NCBI GenBank assembly: GCA_013619005.1
Contig: JABXKY010000017.1
Span: forward strand, 1 to 6,826
DNA from: Candidatus Bathyarchaeota archaeon
Lineage (GTDB): Archaea > Thermoproteota > Bathyarchaeia > TCS64
Length of the DNA: 6,826 nt
Direction: 5' to 3'
Shown: positions 6,038 to 6,826 of the stretch, piece by piece
Numbering within the stretch: position 1 is the first letter of the stretch
How the letters are laid out: every line of letters begins with the position of its first letter
Program-made: the position numbers and the translations under genes
The notes under the pieces: model-generated
Database searches by the model: none
What the model saw: only the letters and a program-made list of their open reading frames with translations
What the model was told of the DNA's origin: nothing

Positions 6038-6826
6038 TCACCGGTCTCGCTCCTGTACCTCGGAGAAGAAGTACTGGATAACGTTCCCGCGTACGTCCCT
6101 CTGAACTGTGATTCCCGGGGCTATCCAGGAGTCGCTTCCAACAACAACGCCCGGGTGGAAGTTGACGTTGACTCCCGTCTGGACGTTGTCGCCCATAATG
6201 ACCCCCAGCTTCCTTCGACCGCTACCCATCCTAACTCCCCTGATGGTGACCTCCACATCGCTCTTGTCGAATCTGATGTTGGCCGTTATGGTCCCCGCGC
6301 CCAGGTTACTGTTCCTGCCTATGATGCTGTCACCGACGTAGCTCAGGTGGGCCGCGTGGGTTCCCTCACCGAGGATGCTGTTCTTTATCTCGCATGCGTT
6401 GCCGACCCTTGTATTAGCGCCTAGGCACGTCGATGCCCTGATGTAGCAGTTGGGTCCCACGTCCGCGCCCTCTCCTATGACAACTGGGCCCTCGATATAC
6501 GTCCCTGTTCTGACCCTTGCTCCCTTCTTGATCCAGACGGACCCGTGGATGCTGACGCCATCCTCAACTGTCCCGTCTATCCTGTACTCGATCTCCTCCA
6601 TGGCCCGCCTGTTCGCCTCAAGGAGGGTCCACGGCAGCCCGATGTCCAGCCACTCGTGCTCCTCGATGTCATGTTTCCGCACAGATAAACCGTCATCGAT
6701 CATGAGCTGCATAGTGTCGGTGATCTCGTACTCGTCCCTCGGGCTCAGCGGCGTCCTTTCGATGTAGCTGAAAACGCTGGCGGGGAAGATGTAGACTCCG
6801 ACGTTTGCGTACTTGCTGGGCTCGGT
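6038..6826 (-). CDS. Bifunctional sugar-1-phosphate nucleotidylyltransferase/acetyltransferase (GlmU-like), N-terminus beyond the window
   Basis: The frame is open to the window edge and gives 262 residues; family members are roughly 400, so the N-terminal nucleotide-binding part (including the GxGxRxxP-type signature) is missing. Visible are the end of the nucleotidyltransferase domain (SKYANVGVYIFPASVF; DEYEITD; WLDIGLPWTLLEAN) and a left-handed beta-helix with hexapeptide repeats (VWIKKGARVRTGTYIEGP, VVIGEGADVGPNC, CLGANTRVGNAC). The block AAHLSYVGDSIIG, with its His at 6349-6347, and GAGTITAN match the acetyltransferase active site of archaeal enzymes such as Sulfurisphaera ST0452. The family makes nucleotide-activated sugars such as UDP-GlcNAc or dTDP/UDP-glucose for surface glycans and protein glycosylation. 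The intact His and Asn motifs suggest a real acetyltransferase half, but substrate choice cannot be read here. The internal Met at 6712 is not the start, because conserved family sequence precedes it. Confidence 0.92.
   Translation of the reverse strand, partial: TEPSKYANVGVYIFPASVFSYIERTPLSPRDEYEITDTMQLMIDDGLSVRKHDIEEHEWLDIGLPWTLLEANRRAMEEIEYRIDGTVEDGVSIHGSVWIKKGARVRTGTYIEGPVVIGEGADVGPNCYIRASTCLGANTRVGNACEIKNSILGEGTHAAHLSYVGDSIIGRNSNLGAGTITANIRFDKSDVEVTIRGVRMGSGRRKLGVIMGDNVQTGVNVNFHPGVVVGSDSWIAPGITVQRDVRGNVIQYFFSEVQERDR

Noticed and set aside
6032..6424. A 130-codon plus-strand frame at the right end
   Set aside because: It is antisense to the well-conserved hexapeptide-repeat domain of the nucleotidylyltransferase/acetyltransferase and shows no domain of its own.
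6038..6712. Calling the acetyltransferase as a complete gene starting at the Met at 6712
   Set aside because: The frame continues 38 codons to the window edge with recognisable nucleotidyltransferase sequence (SKYANVGVYIF), so this Met is internal.

Overview
The window is archaeal chromosomal DNA. The clearest evidence is an archaeal/eukaryotic-type ribosomal protein L15e, an archaeal-type YchF-family P-loop NTPase, a DUF2095-like protein (a family I know only from archaea), and TATA boxes about 25-30 bp before several starts. L15e lacks the usual basic C-terminal tail. Together with the gene set this makes a euryarchaeal or Thermoplasmatota-like lineage (possibly a marine group) my best guess, but that assignment is inference.

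Layout: bases 91-2088 (+) encode a membrane proton-pumping pyrophosphatase. A separate promoter then drives rpl15e (2157-2612, +). A 41-bp convergent junction follows, then a leftward block: an MFS transporter (2654-3823, -) with its own apparently leaderless promoter, and a YchF-type NTPase (3984-5195, -). A possible 36-codon ORF starts 10 bp after the ychF stop. A 248-bp divergent intergenic region leads to a 54-aa unrecognised rightward ORF (5444-5608, +) with a TATA box at leaderless spacing. The right end holds a leftward DUF2095 gene (5673-5990, -) and the C-terminal two thirds of a bifunctional sugar-1-phosphate nucleotidylyltransferase/acetyltransferase (6038-6826, -) cut by the window edge.

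Most genes look like core housekeeping functions: PPi-driven proton pumping, ribosome structure, a translation-associated NTPase and nucleotide-sugar synthesis. They sit in short transcription units with individual promoters, not in one long operon. The only functional link I can suggest is general: nucleotidylyltransferases release PPi, and the membrane pyrophosphatase can conserve its energy. I see no mobile elements, CRISPR arrays, tRNAs or rRNAs, and no clear new multi-gene system. The items most worth checking are the short L15e, the two small ORFs, the G4 motif of the YchF protein, and the lower G+C of parts of the pyrophosphatase gene.
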